A stretch of DNA of 20,010 nucleotides from Priapulus caudatus (GCF_000485595.1 NW_014577735.1:73434-93443); one strand, 5' to 3'; shown: positions 1 through 11,079, counted from the stretch's first letter. The notes: generated by a model from the letters alone, not told the origin. Translations and numbers: made by a program.

Positions 1-3000
1 TGCGTCACAAGAAACCTTAACTTGAGTTTCTTTGTTCCTCACTAAACCAAACGACCAAGTTTCCCAGATACAAGATTGGTTAAAGGCCATATCTGATAAC
101 AAAAGATAAACGTGACATTTAATTAAGCATACACTTTACAATTGCCATGTATGCTAACAAATTCGTTTACATAGCAAGGTGCAGATTTTATGATCAGTGA
201 GAGTATATATGCTTGATATAATGGTCAAGTTTTGGTCCCTTTTTCGACTTGTGTCAGTGTGTTACGCGTTTACGATTTGCCGGAAAAAATAGTAGGTAAA
301 TAGCGGAAAACATTTTATTTTCTTGAAATATTTGTATTTTACGAACCATGTCCCGAAGATGTGGGGCGTAGTGGCCTTTGACGCAGGAAATGATGTCCAT
401 TATTTTTTATTTACATTTAAAAAAAAATTAATTTTTGATTTAAAGATAAATTGCAATTAATGTTTAGGTCGCCGCGAATAAATAAAGAGGTCGGTTCGGG
501 AAATCGCGTAACCACAACCCTATATTTTGTTATTTTGGCCTAATATGTTAATGCTGCAATAGAATACCACAGAGATGCCACACATATGGTTGAAAGCAAT
601 CTGTATTTCTGTCGCCATCAATTAGTAGTTTTCGAGGGTTGGGACCCGAGTTTGCTAGTGGGGTTCCAGCATGCCCCCCGGAAAAAATTTTGATTCTGAG
701 ATGCAATTTCCTGGCATTCTGAGGTGTTCAAAAATTGACAATATATCGACAAAAATAACCAAACTTTTTGTTTCGCGATCAGTTGAAATTTTTGTAGTTT
801 GATACAAGAAACTGGTTGTAGTGGTGCAAAAGGATAGAAATGTTCGTATTAAATAGAATTAAGAATCGTAGTGGTTGGGCATCTCTTGGATATACGTAAT
901 TCCCGTATCTCTACTTTTCTTGGTATATCCTTGAAATGTCTGGATGACTGAAGTTATGCCCCGAAATAGTTTTGAGCATACAGTACAATAACTGTAAGCA
1001 AACATCTGGCAAAATTCAGAAATTTCTTTTATTCAACTCACATGCAACTGAATTGCTAGTTGCAATCAGTGATTAAGAATCATAAAAATGGGCACATTTT
1101 GCACTTAGTGGTTTAGAATTGTGAAACTTTTTGCACGACGCATAATACATAGGAGTCGCTTGAAGATTTTCTGATACAGTCGTCCATTTGAGATATATCG
1201 ACAATGAGTTATCACGAATTTTACGATGAGCATGGCCTGTAATGTCAAAATGTTCCCTTATTTAGTACGCAAAATACACTATGTTAAACAAGAATGACCG
1301 AAGTCAGATGATTGATCTTTTTTGACATATCGGACATTTGCAAGCAAGTTTTCATTATTTTTAACCATTTCATAGTTTCCAAATCCTTATTTGATGCATT
1401 GACACTTAAGAGTAGCCTTACTACTCAATAAATTATATGTAGCTTCCTAGAATAATTAAGTGGCAGGATTCATCTAACGATCATCTCGAGCTATTCCTGG
1501 ATAAATAGTGAGGTGAGTATTTTGAAAAGTCTAATAGCCAAAACGCTGAAGAGTGTTATAACTGCATACTACTCGTTAACACGCCAAGCGGGCGCTGTAT
1601 CTGCCACCAGATGCACTCAGGTTTCTTTAGCATATGATCAGAAAGTTCTTCAGGGAACCACATTGTAAGTACGCTGTAGTGCAAAGTTTTCACAATTCTA
1701 ACCAAAACCGATGCACAATTCAAAGGACGAAGCCATCATAAAATTTAATACCACTTTTAGACAGTACTTTTCTTGTAAATCGAAAATAAATTTTGCTGCT
1801 CCCAGATGTTAGTGAGTATGCCAACATTTTACCTAGCCATGTAAAGAGCAGTTAGTGATGATATAGTACATAATCATGGTATACAAATTACCTTAAAAAT
1901 TACCATCTGGAATCTTGCAGTGAATACTAAATGGTAAACTGCATTAAAGGGCACAAAGGCAAATGCCTAATAAACAGAATTATAAAACTAAACTAAAAAT
2001 GTAATGTTGGCTCTTATTTAATTATTGCATAAGTTCTATATATAAAGTCTACGCTGGCAATATACAACATATTATTCCAAAACGTTGCACACAATAGATA
2101 TATTAACCACAATAAGATCATGCATAACAAATAATATAACACACATCCTTTACTCTATTTTACGTAAATATTAAGTAAGATATGATGAATAAATAAGAAT
2201 CTACTACAAATAGACAATTTTGCAATTTTTAATATTTTGATGTAAGTTAATAGTAAGTGTTGAGACTGTGAATGTAGAGTAATAGCTTCAAAGGGGTAGT
2301 AGACTCTATGATCTTGTACTGCATACGACTGTACTTATTATAACAAATGCGGTTCTATGACCCACACGGTATTTGTTCACCAGAGTAGCTATTTATATTG
2401 TTACTAATTAATGTAACATCAACGCTAACAAAAGCTTTGAACGGCCGCCATGACAACCGCGACCGTTGCTGCAGCCACCGCCAAAAAATGTGCGTATTTA
2501 CATTGTTGTTCTGCAACAGTTACAGACCGAGGGGCTAATCACAATAAGTGGCGAATATATTTATAACCTAATATGCATTTAACGAAACGACTAATTATGT
2601 TTAGGGAAAATTTATCGCTATTATAACTGAACTATATGTCGGTTTATAAGATATACAATTCTTCTGTGCTTTTTTAAAATTAATAAATAAGAAACGACGC
2701 CTCGGTGTTAGCCCTTTGCTGAAAGTGGTTTGCCGCAATTACAGATCGTGGGCTATAGAGGGCCACACGTCATTGGTAAGACAAACTGTAGTCGTTAGTT
2801 TTTTTAAAAACATTTCTTTAATTAAATATTTCTAATGTGATTGACACCATGAAACCTTTTTAGCTGTAGCGTAATTTTAACCTCAAATTAACTTGAAAAT
2901 AACCGCTAGAACCTAGAGTAAACGATCCCTTTAATTAGAAAGAAAATAAATGTAAATTGGTAATCGTAACACGCCGATGCTAGAATTTGAAATGACGGGA

Positions 3001-3429
3001 ACCTTGTAAAAAATAATTAAAATACATTGGTCACTGATTTACATCACTTAAGTATAACAGTTTTTACAGCTTTATGACACTGAAGTTTTTGTTTATTGGG
3101 TTATGACTCGCAGATTCTTGCTTTCCAATTTTATTGGCCTGGCACACCTGTAAAAAGTTATTTCTCATCAAGGGGTTTACTCTGTCTGGTTGTATGTTGC
3201 AGTTTGATTACCTTTGTTTATTTTTTCAACACGTGCATATATATATATATATTCGAGCATTTGACTATACAACATGCTACCAAGCCCAGGAATTATCACT
3301 AACTATAATACATTAGAACGTTCATGTCTGTCACACCCCAGCATATCAGAAGTTTGAACGATATACTGATGGTGCTAACTATACTGTTGTTATATTTGTT
3401 ATATGTATGAAGTTATAAGAGACGCCTGG

Positions 3430-3725
3430 GGAGAGAAGAAAAGGACAATAAAGAGAGAGAGAGATGAGAGAGAGCAAGAGAGATGGGAGAGCAGGAGAGG
3501 GAGAGACAGAGAGAGAGAGAGCAGCAGAGAGAGAGAGAGAGAGAGAGAGGAGAGATGGGAAGAGGCGAAGAGACAGGTAGAGAGAACAGAGAGAGAGATG
3601 AGAGACGCGTGAGAGAGAGAGAGAGAGAGATGGGGAGAGGGGAGAGACAGTGGTTGAGAAGACAGGAGAGTGAGAGAGTGAATAGAAATAGGAGAGACGC
3701 GAGTGAGAGAGGAGGAGGAGATGTA
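3430..3725. repeat. (GA)n polypurine tract in the transporter intron
   Basis: About 295 bases, nearly all A and G on the + strand, with GAGAGA runs interrupted by GATGGG, CAG and ACGCG. Ser/Leu-rich frames on - and Arg/Glu-rich frames on + are by-products. Purine enrichment tails on to about 3790. Confidence 0.93.
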
Positions 3726-4010
3726 GTATAAAGATGGAAGAATAAAAAGAAAAAGAGATACAGCAGAGAGACAGAGGGCAAGAATGATGAGCAGAGAATA
3801 GTGGATAGATGAGGAGATACACTGGATAATTGAGGATGATTAGATGGCAGGTCTGCCAAGGCTTTTTCATTATAGCATGGCGGGTGCTGCCTTTACGGTC
3901 CTAGGTTGGCAAATCCCGAAGGCGGTTTGCGCATGCTACGGGGCTCGTAGGTCGGGCTATTGATATTTAGCATAGGCGGCTATGATATTAGGAGTGGCGG
4001 TCGGGGAATT

Positions 4011-4030
4011 TTATATATATATATATATAT
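4011..4030. repeat. Short (TA)n run
   Basis: Ten TA units in the first visible intron, just before the 5S-like patch. Confidence 0.9.
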
Positions 4031-4064
4031 GTTCAATTCTGTAAGACCTGCTGTGATTACACAC

Positions 4065-4197
4065 CCCTACGGCCATAGCAACACATAGATTGTTGATCAT
4101 TATTCCATGTGTGGAAAAGGTGAAAGTCTTATTGCGTACCAGAACACTCCCAGATTTCCAGTAATGTGTTGCTACTGGGTGGATACCTGTCAGGAAT
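4065..4197 (+). pseudogene. Possible decayed 5S-rRNA-derived element
   Basis: The start CCCTACGGCCATAGCA resembles the 5' end of animal 5S rRNA (CTACGGCCATACCA). The end TACTGGGTGGATACCTGTCA resembles its box C region (TACTTGGATGGGTGACCGCC). The middle does not match well and the span is 133 rather than 120 bases. It may be a 5S-derived SINE remnant. Confidence 0.3.
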
Positions 4198-4301
4198 TTT
4201 TCTGAATAATTTTCTAATTAGACAATTATCCTTATTTCTGTGTTCATCTTACTAAAATAGGTAATATAATTGTTATAGTTTTTTTTTGCTTTCATGTATA
4301 G

Positions 4302-4394
4302 GAACTTAATAAGTATGGCCTACTATTCTACAACTCGTTATTCATGCTTGGACCATGCATGTTCTCCGTTTGGTTCTCTGGTGACTGGAAACTG
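4302..4394 (+). CDS. SLC35D1: SLC35D1-like exon A (31 codons, phase 0 to 0)
   Basis: Preceded by a T-rich tract and the acceptor ATAG at 4298-4301, followed by donor GTATGT at 4395. It encodes 31 residues from [11 protein letters not shown] to SGDWKL, matching the ELGKYGLLYYN..TGD segment of SLC35D1. The boundary before GAA falls where the human protein also has an exon junction, as far as I recall. One membrane helix ([18 protein letters not shown]) is encoded. Confidence 0.9.
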
Positions 4395-6819
4395 GTATGT
4401 CAATTATGTGATATTAGTGAAATAAGTTCAAGTTTAAAACACTGTTGAATATTGTAATTATGAAGTAGCATTTAAAATGTGTGCACCACGTACATAGCAG
4501 TAACCATCCAACAGTATTCCAAAGTTTATTGATCAATCAAATTTTAATAGAAAAAACGTGGAAAAGAAGGTAACAATTGCTTTATATTGTCATTATATAT
4601 TTAATACTTTAATGATGGGAAGTAATTATTCAGCCACATGGTGTAATAGACAATTGTATCAGTATCTACATGATTAAAATTCTGAGCACAAACATAGCTG
4701 ATGAAAGAATTGCTGGCGTGTATTTGTATACAGGTTATTACTGAAATTCTAGCAATACCCCTAGGCAGGTTCTCCAAATTTTATTAAAATGCATGACGTG
4801 AAAAGAGTAATCATTTGCCAAAATCTTTTAAACTGTTGCGTTGTCCTTGCCACTGCAATGGTGTGCCTTGCCTTGTAATCACTACACGCCCGCGTGTGCC
4901 CATGCACGAGTGTGTAGACGCGTGTATGTGTACGCGTGTATGCCCATACCTCTGCATATAGTTGTGCGTACGTGCATTTATTCGTTAACTGCATGTGTGT
5001 ACATATTTCTGGCATAGTGCATAGTCCTTATGCCTGGTTTCATCTGTTTATAATATCGTGTTTTTACATTCTTTCCAGGCTTTGGACTTTGAAGGCTGGA
5101 GTAGTCCATGGTTTGTTTCCCAGTTTCTCATATCTTGCGTGATGGGCTTTATTCTCATGTACTCTGTTGTCTTGTGTACAGCCTACAACTCTGCCCTCAC
5201 TACTACCATTGTTGGCTGCCTCAAGGTACATCATAAATCTAGCAATAAATACTGCTTTGATAACTCACTTATTACTCTGAAATTTTATTATAAAACACTT
5301 CTTTGCACTACTATGTTAGAATCACATAATTAAATGTGTACCTAAAAATTATGGCAATTGGTATGCTTTAATTTGCATACAATTTAGTGTTTATAAAAAA
5401 AGCAAAGTGCTAAGCACATATCACAAACACATGCCTTTTAAAAGGTGTGCCATGGTAATAAAACAGCATATTATATCTTTGTCCTTGTAAGATTTATCAT
5501 TTCCTTACTACTGATTGCAGAATATGTTTGTTACTTACACTGGTATGATCGTTGGAGGCGACTATATCTTCAGCTGGACAAACTTCATCGGTCTTAATAT
5601 AAGGTAGGCTCACTTCTGCAATGTGTTCTTAGGAGTAAATGAGTACAAATTTGACTTTATTTGCTCCTGATGTTATCCAATAAATTTCATTTCCATGATG
5701 ATTGATAAAATACCAATGTGGGCACGTGTGAACCTGTTTTCTTACCCTGTGGCTGCATGACAGTTGCTCTTGTCTGCTTACGTATTCAATTTTCTGGGAG
5801 CGCCTGCGCTCTATAGGCTTCATTGAGGCTATAGCTTGAGGCAATAATCACGTATCAGGGTGTATCATAGGGCAGAATATCTCATGACAGTTTGAATAAG
5901 GAAACTGATGGGCATGTGCTGGCATGAGTAGGAATTAACATTTTGATCAAATGCTCTGGCCTAAAACTGAGAGAGTCAACAACAAATTGAGTCTACTGTA
6001 GCAGCAAGAATGACATGACTGTTTAAAATAACTGTTGTAGTTTTCCATGGAATACGAATTCACTGAACGCACTGCATGCAAACGCTGAACACAGTAGAGT
6101 ATTTAAAGTTTTGGGATTTTTGGTTATGGCTGTCTATGACAGAATTTGCATGGAGTCGCATGGATTCGAGCTGAAATTGAATAAGAGAGTCGGGCAGTAG
6201 AGCAGGGGGGTATGTTTGACTTCTGGCTCGCGTCCCCTCGCTGTTGGTTCAAGCCTGTCATTTATAAACTGACGTTACACTGCTATCCATGATTAGTATT
6301 TCACGGCCTTGCCTAGAAGCTTCTTTACCCATAATAAACCTGTTGCCCGTCGATGTACAACCGTTTATTAGCCGCGTAGCATACATGGGTATCTTCTAAT
6401 ATAGTAAGAGCATGAAAACATACATAATATATAAATAAACTACATGATTGAATTTATTATATATATATTATGAAATATTATTACTGTTATTGTTCACTTT
6501 TGTTTTTATCAAATGTATGATTTCAATATAAATCTATTTAGAAATTAGTTTAGTAAATGGCAAATTACTACATGATTTTATTTATTATATATATATTATA
6601 TATACTACCAGTAGTGACAGAATTGTTATTCGTGTTCATAGTGAGAAGAATACATTTCATTTGTTATTGTAGTCCTGATAGCGTGCACACGTATATATCC
6701 CAGCACTAAGGCATAGTTACATTTGCAGCGTTGCAGGGAGCCTGGTGTACGCTTACGTAACGTTTGTACAACCGCCAAAAATAAGGAAAGAGGTGCAAGA
6801 CCAGATAACAGGAGTATAG
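4302..6819 (+). CDS. SLC35D1: SLC35D1-like UDP-sugar transporter, C-terminal four exons (partial gene)
   Basis: Nucleotide-sugar transporter of the ER/Golgi membrane. SLC35D1 family members exchange UDP-glucuronic acid, UDP-GalNAc or related sugars into the lumen for glycosaminoglycan synthesis. Coding exons are 4302-4394, 5079-5225, 5521-5603 and 6729-6819. They join in frame into 137 residues, about 40% of a roughly 350-residue family member. Family hallmarks seen: KYGLLFYN, the FEGW loop, [46 protein letters not shown] and [11 protein letters not shown]. The hydrophobic blocks fit the last four of ten helices. The match is closer to vertebrate SLC35D1 than to SLC35D2 ([21 protein letters not shown]). 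The tail after the last helix is short and charged, ending ITGV before TAG. The start and N-terminal half lie outside the window. Exact substrate is inferred from the family only. The neighbouring - strand gene is convergent. Confidence 0.93.
4395..5078 (+). other. SLC35D1-like intron (684 bp)
   Basis: GTATGT donor and TTCTTTCCAG acceptor. The interior is AT-rich with a degenerate GT/CG-rich patch at about 4885-5005 (GTGTGT, GCGTGTATG), a decayed microsatellite. Short open frames across the patch are a product of the repeat. Nothing else is seen. Confidence 0.85.
5079..5225 (+). CDS. SLC35D1: SLC35D1-like exon B (49 codons, phase 0 to 0)
   Basis: Acceptor TTTCCAG ends at 5078 and donor GTACAT starts at 5226. 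It encodes 49 residues from ALDFEGW to TTTIVGCLK. This is the best-conserved block in the window, covering the helix [15 protein letters not shown] and the [10 protein letters not shown] motif that SLC35D transporters share. Confidence 0.93.
5226..5520 (+). other. SLC35D1-like intron (295 bp)
   Basis: GTACAT donor and TGATTGCAG acceptor. AT-rich. Contains a short stem GTATGC/GCATAC near 5360-5380 and an imperfect palindrome around CCTTTTAAAAGG at 5434-5445. Nothing else is visible. Confidence 0.85.
5521..5603 (+). CDS. SLC35D1: SLC35D1-like exon C (27 codons plus 2 bases)
   Basis: Follows ATTGCAG and ends at AG|GTAGGC. It encodes [17 protein letters not shown] then [10 protein letters not shown]. 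The last codon is split, AG plus the C of the next exon, giving Ser of the family motif GLNIS. The GGDYIF.WTNF motif is nearly identical to vertebrate SLC35D1. Confidence 0.92.
5604..6728 (+). other. SLC35D1-like last intron (1125 bp)
   Basis: GTAGGC donor and ACATTTGCAG acceptor. It holds a tRNA-like patch at 6190-6262 and two copies of a TA-rich segment (6440-6474 and 6570-6602). The open frame on the opposite strand at 5629-5844 has no family features. Confidence 0.8.
6440..6602. repeat. Duplicated TA-rich segment, two copies about 130 bp apart
   Basis: The strings CTACATGATT then TTTATTATATATATATTAT occur at about 6440-6471 and again at about 6570-6599, separated by unrelated AT-rich sequence. 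It is an intronic direct duplication of a short palindromic TA-rich motif. Confidence 0.6.
6729..6819 (+). CDS. SLC35D1: SLC35D1-like exon D with stop codon
   Basis: Starts with the C that completes the split Ser codon, then [19 protein letters not shown], a charged tail and TAG at 6817-6819. A second AG five bases inside (6734-6735) would read R-E-P and break the family motif, so the 6728 acceptor is chosen. The tail after the final helix is about 17 residues, shorter than the tail of the human protein. Confidence 0.9.
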
Positions 6820-7464
6820 TATAACGCCATGTTGTGGTAGAAATCATCGAATTTGATCGGTTCTCGTGCGGATTTTCTACTTCACGGAATTGGTTTCAAC
6901 TGTTCTTTCACCGCGCAACTCCATTTATAACCAGGCACGTGGCGGTATTCTGTGGTTGTACATAGACTGCGGTTGTTCATATGTGCGGTTGCACATATTC
7001 TGTGGTTTGTGTCATAGGCGGCTGTTATCACGTGTATATTGCTCGCTGTTATTCCACGATGCGAATGTCTACCCGTGGCTTAGGGAAATTCTCTAAAGTG
7101 ATCTACTTATTGGTGGCTTGGTTGTTTGATGCTGCATAATGCGAGGGCGTGGCCACTCAACTACGTATTATATAAGCAGTGCTACATGAATGTTCGAGGG
7201 AAATGCACAATAATGTATATTATAGACTTACTATTACTTGGCAGGAAGTTACCAGGTTTGAAGTGTGATGCGTTAACTGTGATGGTGCCCATTTAAGTCG
7301 GTGAGAAATGCTACGGGGACAATTGCATTTGCATCTAGTGGCCTAGCATACATCACTATCATCATGTATAAGATCAGGAGTACACGAAGAGAGATGCATC
7401 ACTATTTATTACGCCTGATAAGATAACACACACACGCACACGCACACACACACAGAAACACACA

Positions 7465-7553
<89 letters not shown>

Positions 7554-9006
7554 TACAACAACATAGTTCTTTGGGTTTTGGAGGTAACAGTAAAGGTGGT
7601 GCCAGAGATACATCATTACATCATTACTAGCATGACCTTATGTAGATATAGATATGTATTAATATGTACATATCTATACTCGGACACGCCTACAGCTGCA
7701 TTTAGATATGTTCATAATATTATATATAGGCTATTGATACTAGTCATGTAAAGATACTATAGTAGTGATGTAATTTTGGTGGGTTAACAATAAGAGACTC
7801 ATTACATATATATTTTTGTATTTTAGGCGCATTGCGAACCATGTACCGTTCCCCTACATTAACAATTAAATAATATAGAATTGTTGTTTAAATTGACTAC
7901 GTCACGAATTTTCCATGGTAAAATTTGTAAAATTTTGGTTGCCATTTTTTTACATTAAAAGTAAGAACAAACGAGACTAAACGTATCGTCAAATTCTTAC
8001 CTGATAAGATTGTTTTTCAACTAGTTAAAAATCCCCAAAACCTGGACGATTAGTGTTCCTGACATTAATTGCTTGTTATGGGCTATGTATGCGTCACGAG
8101 TGTATGTTTACATCGAACAATATAGTAAAATAAGAAGTATAATGCAGCAATTTAACCATAACAAGTTAACAGAATTACTTATATTTTGTGAAAAAGTGGA
8201 AATATTTTTTTTAATTTTTACTATTTACGGTGACGTAATCACTTTAATATTGAGGCAGATGTAAATGATTATTAGTGCCATCTTAGATATTTACAACAAG
8301 ATTAAGTAATTAAATGTTCCATGACGTGTGTTACACGTAACATGTATCTACACAAAAATTACATTTTTTCTTGAGATATTGATCTTCTCACACATTTCGT
8401 TTAGTTTGTTTTATTATCAAAACGGTTCCGGTATTCATTGCATTGCTGTTGTATAAATTATTATGCCGTATTTTTATTTACGTGTTGCTAATATCGATGC
8501 ATCAATACTTGCAACGAAATAAGAGCATTTGTTTGTTCGGTTACTGAATATTAATTAAATACTTACATATTAATATTTTAATGTGTGTAATATTCATGGT
8601 TGCTTGTTCTGATATGATAATCGTAAAGGAATTGCGTGTGAGTAATCTCTACACGTGACCTTGGTGCTCCAATTTACACGTGAGGTCGTTCTACATCTCA
8701 ACTACAGTCTCATGTGTTGAACGATCCAAGCATTGTCTAACGGATCTCTAATGTTTTATATTTACAAGCAAGTACCTAATAATAAACCCTCACATACACT
8801 GCTTTCAGAATTAATCATTTATTTTTCTTTAATATATTCACGCTTAGTATTTGTAGAGTGTATAAGTCCATAATGTGTACTTCTTAGTTGTAAAAGTAAT
8901 ACATGAACTAGGAAAATTACATTATTATTTAAATGTACTAATTTATGCAATATGAGGCAATACCAACTCAACATATCATCGTATTCGTCAACATATCAAT
9001 ACTCTA
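6820..9006. other. 3' UTR of the transporter gene and intergenic DNA
   Basis: No coding exon is supported. The 3' UTR begins at 6820 but its end cannot be set: no AATAAA lies close to the stop, and the nearest ATTAAA-type sites are about 7867 and 7955. The (CA)n/(TA)n microsatellite at 7427-7549 is the only strong structure. The 76-codon open frame at 6866-7096 has no recognisable features and is taken as untranslated sequence. Confidence 0.6.
7427..7549. repeat. Compound (CA)n/(CACG)n/(TA)n microsatellite
   Basis: About 75 bases of ACACAC and ACGC units are followed directly by about 47 bases of pure TA. It alternates purine and pyrimidine throughout. Confidence 0.95.
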
Positions 9007-9202
9007 GGACCTGTTGTCAGAAATGAAATTAGCCTTATCAAAAATCTTAACATTATATACCGTTAACTCATAGACCGTTAACAGAACTATGGGAAAACCA
9101 TGAGTTTCTCGTACACAGTGTATAGAGATAGGTCCGGTCTATAAGAAAAAGTTTAGGTTAAGACTAATGTTAAGACGAATTTTGTTTCTGACAACGGGCG
9201 CC
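9007..9202. mobile_element. Harbinger/Tourist-like MITE (196 bp, non-autonomous)
   Basis: The left end GGACCTGTTGTCAGAAATGA and the inverted right end GGCGCCCGTTGTCAGAAACA form terminal inverted repeats, identical over GTTGTCAGAAA and similar beyond (AAATT). The flanks are CTA at left and TGA at right, compatible with a decayed 3-bp TNA target duplication. The interior is also folded: ATAGACC near 9071 is answered by GGTCTAT near 9136. GG-initial ends and TNA targets are typical of PIF/Harbinger MITEs. No transposase is present. Family assignment is inference from the ends. Confidence 0.6.
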
Positions 9203-9856
9203 TGAACATACCGTATGGGACAGTGGTATAGGTACGTTTATGATATAGTGTTACCTTGTTGGATAATTAGTTAAACAGGTAATTTATATACTTATTTTCA
9301 TGTACGCTATTGTCTTAACATAACTTACGCAGAAATGTATCTATTATATATAAGTGTAACAATTGGCTCTCGCTTGTGGGTAAGAGTATAAGAACACGTG
9401 TATAGTTGTGTTCATTCTAACATGCTGTGTGCACATAATCGTGGTAAGTGCGCACGTATACCACGTCTGTGCGGGGCACACTGTGGGTCACGGAAAATCC
9501 GTCGTTGCTACCAGTGAAGAACTCGTTGCCTAACGTGTAAACAGATATAAAGGCCTGTTTCATCAGCGAAAAGATTTAACGCTATTCTTACGACGTGCTA
9601 AAGAACTCGTAGTTACTCATATATGGGTTGTTAACACAATTGCGTGTGTATGCTTTAAAGAACGGACTTGCCTTCGCGTTGTCTTGACATGATAAGTGCA
9701 GGAAACGTACAGGCCTAATTAGTCTCGTGTCATTTCACGCACAATGTTGTTATGGGTGCTGTTCTATGTAACCTACATAGAAGTATTTCAAATAAAAGGG
9801 AAATCTTTTTACACCAGCATGTATATAGTTCGTATTATATATACATACAAACCCAC

Positions 9857-9900
9857 GAACGCACACACACGCACGCACGCACGCGCGCGCGCATTCACGC
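9857..9900. repeat. (ACAC/ACGC/CG)n microsatellite
   Basis: GCACACACACGCACGCACGC followed by a CGCGCGCGCG run. It alternates purine and pyrimidine. Confidence 0.9.
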
Positions 9901-10372
9901 GAGTTAAAGCAAAGGTTTGTCTTGACCAATTTTCCTACAGTTGCTGTATATTTCACGTGGGCAATAGTCGTGCACGAGTGAGTTGGCGAACGAATGTGCT
10001 CATTTACGCTCCTAATTATTCTTAACAATCACTTGTCCTCGTTCGAGCAAGAAACTCAATTAAATAACATCGCTTTGACACGTTTTCAATCGACGATGCG
10101 ACGTACACTTGTCGAAGCTGGTAACAGGTTCTGTTAATCGAAGCCGGTTGTCGTATTGTGTGGTAACAGTGCCGCGTCAGTACAGGGTAACGTTAGAGCA
10201 GCATAGATAGACCTACTTACGTGTCCTAGCTTTTCTACGCACGACGCTTTGATGGCGAAATCTTCTCGAGTCAATAATAATTTTTTTGACAATGCACGCG
10301 GATCTATTAAGTTGTATCGAGATATCGTAACAATTGCTATCGTCGTGCTTTTTTGCTGCACACACGGTGTCT

Positions 10373-10378
10373 TTTAAT
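10373..10378 (-). terminator. Possible polyadenylation signal (ATTAAA on the - strand)
   Basis: ATTAAA reads on the - strand about 171 bases after the TAA stop of the glutamine-rich gene. No AATAAA is seen closer. The hexamer is common in AT-rich DNA, so this is only a candidate. Confidence 0.25.
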
Positions 10379-10548
10379 TTCACTCCGTTCATTTATAGTA
10401 CTTTCATCAGACTAACTCTGGCACGGCCCACAGCGAGTGGAGTGAATTCCAGGTGTTTTGTGCATGTTAAGTGACATGCCATTGCTTATCATTTTCGTTT
10501 ACGGACCTGTTTATCATGAGTTACGACAGTAGTTCACGGTTATCCGAT

Positions 10549-11047
10549 TTAATTCGGTTTCGGTTCGTAGATTGTCGGCATCGGTGGTTGACCTCCCAAC
10601 GTTTTCCTGTTCTGCTGATTCCGCTGCAGCGTGTCCGTCTGCTGGGTGGTCCGCTGACGCTGGTTGCCTAGCAACGGGCGCGGCGCCGCCGTCTGCTTGT
10701 CGTTGCGCCGCCTGGCGTCAAGCTCCGACTCGCTGCGCGCCTTCTTTCCGTCCTTGGCGAGGAAACTGAACCAGCGGTCGATCTTCGTGCCCGTCGTTTT
10801 CGCGCCGGCTTCCTTGCTGCCGAGCTTCTTCTTCGCGCGCGCGTCGAGCGTCTGCGAGCGACGGTCCTCGAACGTGACGCCGCCGGCGGCCGACGCGCTC
10901 TCCGTCTGCGTCGTCGTCGTTCGCTGCGACGGTCGTCGCTGCAGCGCCGCCACGTTGTTGGTGCGCGCCTGGCCGGCGACGAACGCCGAGCGCGTCGGGT
11001 AGCTGTCCATCGTCTGCGAGCGGGTGACGCGAGAACGAGAGCCAACA

Positions 11048-11079
<32 letters not shown>

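Larger units (their letters stand above)
1..4301 (+). other. Upstream intron of the SLC35D1-like gene (no exon recognised)
   Basis: No coding exon can be supported before the acceptor at 4300-4301. The SLC35D segments that should precede the first visible exon (the IND..L..ANGAYVKQK region and earlier helices) were looked for by eye and not found, so this stretch is read as a single intron of more than 4.3 kb. It is AT-rich. It contains a repeat-like fragment near 637-723, a small GC-rich hairpin patch at 2440-2486, the GA tract at 3430-3725, a (TA)n run at 4011-4030 and a 5S-like patch at 4065-4197. Splice-like donors at 1666 and 2777 have no convincing reading frame. Non-coding promoter or intronic RNA elements cannot be excluded. 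Confidence 0.6.
9203..10548. other. Intergenic region between convergent genes, including the - strand 3' UTR
   Basis: No coding exon is supported. Overlapping open frames on both strands at 9744-10028 are driven by the ACGC microsatellite. E-box sequences CACGTG occur near 9394 and 9953, and TATAAAGG at about 9547, without other promoter support. The part nearest 10548 should be the 3' UTR of the - strand gene. Confidence 0.55.

Noticed and set aside
1495-1520. Strong donor-like GAG|GTGAGT in the first intron
   Set aside because: The open frame before it does not match any SLC35D segment and has no clear acceptor.
2741-2780. Short exon-like stretch CAG|ATCGTGGGC..ATTG|GTAAGA
   Set aside because: Only about 34 bases, with no match to the transporter family or to either neighbouring exon.
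4031-4040. B-box match GTTCAATTC
   Set aside because: No A box at the right distance; it is preceded by a TA run and no cloverleaf is possible.
6866-7096. 76-codon frame after the transporter stop
   Set aside because: Lies in the presumed 3' UTR with no domain, splice site or composition change.
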